From Mesonia aquimarina (GTDB lineage: Bacteria; Bacteroidota; Bacteroidia; Flavobacteriales; Flavobacteriaceae), in NCBI RefSeq assembly GCF_003667275.1, contig NZ_RCNV01000010.1, positions 62,001 through 126,000 on the forward strand: DNA of 64,000 nt. Reading direction: 5' to 3'. This document shows positions 62,196-64,000 of the stretch, one piece after another (position 1 is the first letter of the stretch; each line of letters opens with the position of its first letter). Position numbers and translations under genes: made by a program. The notes beneath the pieces are model-generated. The model had not been told where the DNA came from, did not search any database, and saw only the letters and a list, made by a program, of their open reading frames with translations.

Positions 62196-64000
62196 TTAAA
62201 AACGCATTCCTAGACGAAGATTAAAAACTCTTGGCGATAAATAATTAGGAATTGCGTACATCTGCTTACTGTATACATCTCGAACAAATGTGTTCGTGAT
62301 TGAGTTTTGATTATCAAATAAGTTGAATATTTCAAATCCTATATTTAATTCTTTGAACACTTGAAGCCAATGCCCTTCTGATCGTTTTACAGGGTTATTA
62401 GGATCTACAATTACGTAGGAAAATCCAACATCTGCTCTTCTATAATCCGGTAATCGGGTTTGGTAATCATACGGATCTGCATAACGTGGTGAACCTCCGG
62501 GTAGACCGGTATTGTAAACTAAATTTAAATACATTTTTAAACTCGGAATTTTAGGCACATAATCTTGAAATAAGATACCAAATTTTAAACGCTGATCGGT
62601 AGGCCTGGAAATATATCCGCGATTGTTGATGTTTTCTTCTGTTTTTAAATACCCGAAACTCAGCCAACTTTCTGTGCCGCGAACAAATTCACCATTTAGA
62701 CGTAAATCTAATCCGTAGGCATAAGCTTCGGCGCTATTATTAGCACGGTAACGGATACGTACATTTTCAATCGTATACGGATTTACATCAGTTAAAGATT
62801 TATAGTATACTTCAGACACTAATTTAAACGGACGATCATCCATCTTAAAACTAAAATCGTTTCCGGCTACAATATGAATGGATTGTTGAGCTTTAACCCC
62901 AGGTTGAACAGTTCCGGTAGAATCTCTTAATTCTCGGTAAAACGGGGGTTGATGATAAAAACCTCCAGAAACTCTAAAAAGCATATCAGTTTCCCAGTCA
63001 GGCTTAATAGCAAATTGAGCACGCGGACTGATTACACTTTGGGTTGTACTTTTGATGTTTTCTCCGCTTACAGTCCAAGTATGTGAACGAACCCCAGCAT
63101 TAAACCAAGCTTGGTGTGAACCTAGTTCTGTTTGATAACTCCACTGTAAGAAATTTTGAAACCGATCTATTTGTGTCTTGTTAGTTGCCCTAATACTATT
63201 ATAAGGAACAAGCGGACTAGCGTAAGCTTCGTAGGGTTGGTTGTTTTTAAAATCATCTAACGGTGGTCTAATAGAAAATCCGGCAGAATCAATTACTTCA
63301 AATTCTCGTACACGATCACGAATATCTTCGTGTGTATATTTTACACCATATTCAAACTGATGATCTTCTACGTCTACAGTTCCCCGATGTTGAAAATTAA
63401 AAATAAGGGCATCTAAATCATTTCTGGCATGGGTTAATTGAGCGCCAACTCCTTCGGTAAACTCTACTTCTCCTAAGTTTTCTCCACCGATTGAGGCATT
63501 TGGTTCTCCTAATCTATATTCTGCAAAAATATCATAATACTCTTGTTCTTGCGTATTGTAAGTAGAAGCTATTAATTTTGCTGTATAATTTTCTGATACT
63601 TTGTAGGTCGCCTTTAAAGCTCCAAAATAGGTTTCATATTGATCTTGTTCCTGTCCTTCATAAAAAATAAGTAGTGCTCTGGGATCTTGTAATGTTCCGA
63701 AATTGGTTTGGCGTGTTTCGGGTTCGTAATCGTATTTATTGATAGAAATATTTCCCAAAAAGCCTAATTCAAATTTATCATTAAACTGATAGGTAAGGTA
63801 GGTTTGCGCATCGGCAAAACGTGGTCTAAAGTTTGTTTCGGTTTCTTTTGCGTTTACAAATAAACTGTTATCGCGATAGCGTAAGCCCAAAATAGCTGAA
63901 AGGTTTCCGTCTTTAGAAACACCTTCAATAGAAGCACTTCCTCCTAAAAAACTAGCTTCAACTGAAGCCCCAAAATCTACGGGTCTTCTGTAATCAATAT
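62196..64000 (-). CDS. TonB-dependent receptor, N-terminal part outside window
   Basis: The frame is open to the right edge; about 600 C-terminal residues are visible, so signal peptide, plug and any carboxypeptidase-like N-domain are missing. It consists of alternating beta strands with polar loops typical of a 22-strand outer-membrane barrel (GLRYRDNSLF, YLTYQFNDKFELGFLG, TYFGALKATYKVSENY, WLSFGYLKTEENINNRGY) and ends with Phe after LRLGMRF, the terminal residue needed for Bam insertion. The ligand is unknown. No SusD-like partner is seen on the visible side. Confidence 0.88.
   Translation of the reverse strand, partial: IDYRRPVDFGASVEASFLGGSASIEGVSKDGNLSAILGLRYRDNSLFVNAKETETNFRPRFADAQTYLTYQFNDKFELGFLGNISINKYDYEPETRQTNFGTLQDPRALLIFYEGQEQDQYETYFGALKATYKVSENYTAKLIASTYNTQEQEYYDIFAEYRLGEPNASIGGENLGEVEFTEGVGAQLTHARNDLDALIFNFQHRGTVDVEDHQFEYGVKYTHEDIRDRVREFEVIDSAGFSIRPPLDDFKNNQPYEAYASPLVPYNSIRATNKTQIDRFQNFLQWSYQTELGSHQAWFNAGVRSHTWTVSGENIKSTTQSVISPRAQFAIKPDWETDMLFRVSGGFYHQPPFYRELRDSTGTVQPGVKAQQSIHIVAGNDFSFKMDDRPFKLVSEVYYKSLTDVNPYTIENVRIRYRANNSAEAYAYGLDLRLNGEFVRGTESWLSFGYLKTEENINNRGYISRPTDQRLKFGILFQDYVPKIPSLKMYLNLVYNTGLPGGSPRYADPYDYQTRLPDYRRADVGFSYVIVDPNNPVKRSEGHWLQVFKELNIGFEIFNLFDNQNSITNTFVRDVYSKQMYAIPNYLSPRVFNLRLGMRF

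Noticed and set aside
1-64000. tRNA, rRNA or known riboswitch
   Set aside because: I looked for tRNA-like cloverleaf ends, rRNA fragments and common riboswitch cores and recognised none; a covariance-model search was not possible here.

Overview
The window looks like chromosomal DNA of a marine-type member of the Flavobacteriaceae (Bacteroidota). Supporting signs are low G+C, Bacteroidota promoters (TTTG-N19-TAnnTTTG; TAnnTTTG boxes before several genes), an RteC-like protein, DUF6266/DUF5675 genes, a UpxY-type NusG paralogue, a fused E1 alpha/beta 2-oxoacid dehydrogenase, a TSP3-repeat lipoprotein and a TonB-dependent receptor. The species cannot be named from the sequence.

Left accessory region (1-9.5 kb, + strand): the end of an RteC-like regulator; a DUF6266-DUF5675-two small membrane protein cassette closed by a terminator; an AAA ATPase/RloB pair resembling AbiL-type phage defence; two tandem paralogous RelBE-like toxin-antitoxin modules, the second with a one-base frameshift in the toxin; a VapBC-type module; and an IS110-like remnant.

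Polysaccharide locus (11.1-43.2 kb, - strand): a promoter and UpxY-type antiterminator at 43.2 kb open a long run of genes read leftwards. These are a winged-helix regulator, rmlB-rmlC-rmlD-rmlA (dTDP-L-rhamnose), a TviC/WbpP-like epimerase and TviB/WbpO-like dehydrogenase (probably UDP-GalNAcA), wecB-wecC (UDP-ManNAcA), and a compact nonulosonic-acid block. That block has PseB, PseC, an aldo/keto reductase, an SDR, an SpsF-like cytidylyltransferase, a GNAT, a formyltransferase and PseI. It is followed by a Wzx flippase, a Wzy-like polymerase, an unusual putative glycosyltransferase, a heparinase II/III-like protein, a GT4 glycosyltransferase, a PglC-like initiating transferase and a PglD-like acetyltransferase. 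The product is predicted to be an acidic, Wzx/Wzy-made glycan carrying a pseudaminic-acid-like sugar. No PseG-like hydrolase and no Wza/Wzc export genes are in the window.

Right side (44-64 kb): sulfate activation (cysN, cysD, cysC, plus a tandem DUF2061 protein), an Rrf2 regulator divergent from a geranylgeranyl-reductase-like flavoprotein with a strong dyad between them, a PA2169-like protein, an MscS channel, a PH-like membrane protein, branched-chain/2-oxoacid dehydrogenase E1 and E2, a decayed IS1182 element with a related MITE, a TSP3 lipoprotein, a cysteine desulfurase and a truncated TonB receptor.

The most unusual property is the non-coding DNA. Gaps of 0.3-1.8 kb are filled with same-strand mosaics of about 7-bp words, REP-like palindromes, a 90-bp inverted-repeat-ended element, a 438-bp structured repeat and a 480-bp direct repeat. 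Four 23S-rRNA-IVS-family (four-helix-bundle) genes each lie between genes that would otherwise be neighbours in an operon, always in the operon's orientation, and two are bracketed by inverted repeats. This suggests mRNA counterparts of rRNA intervening sequences.
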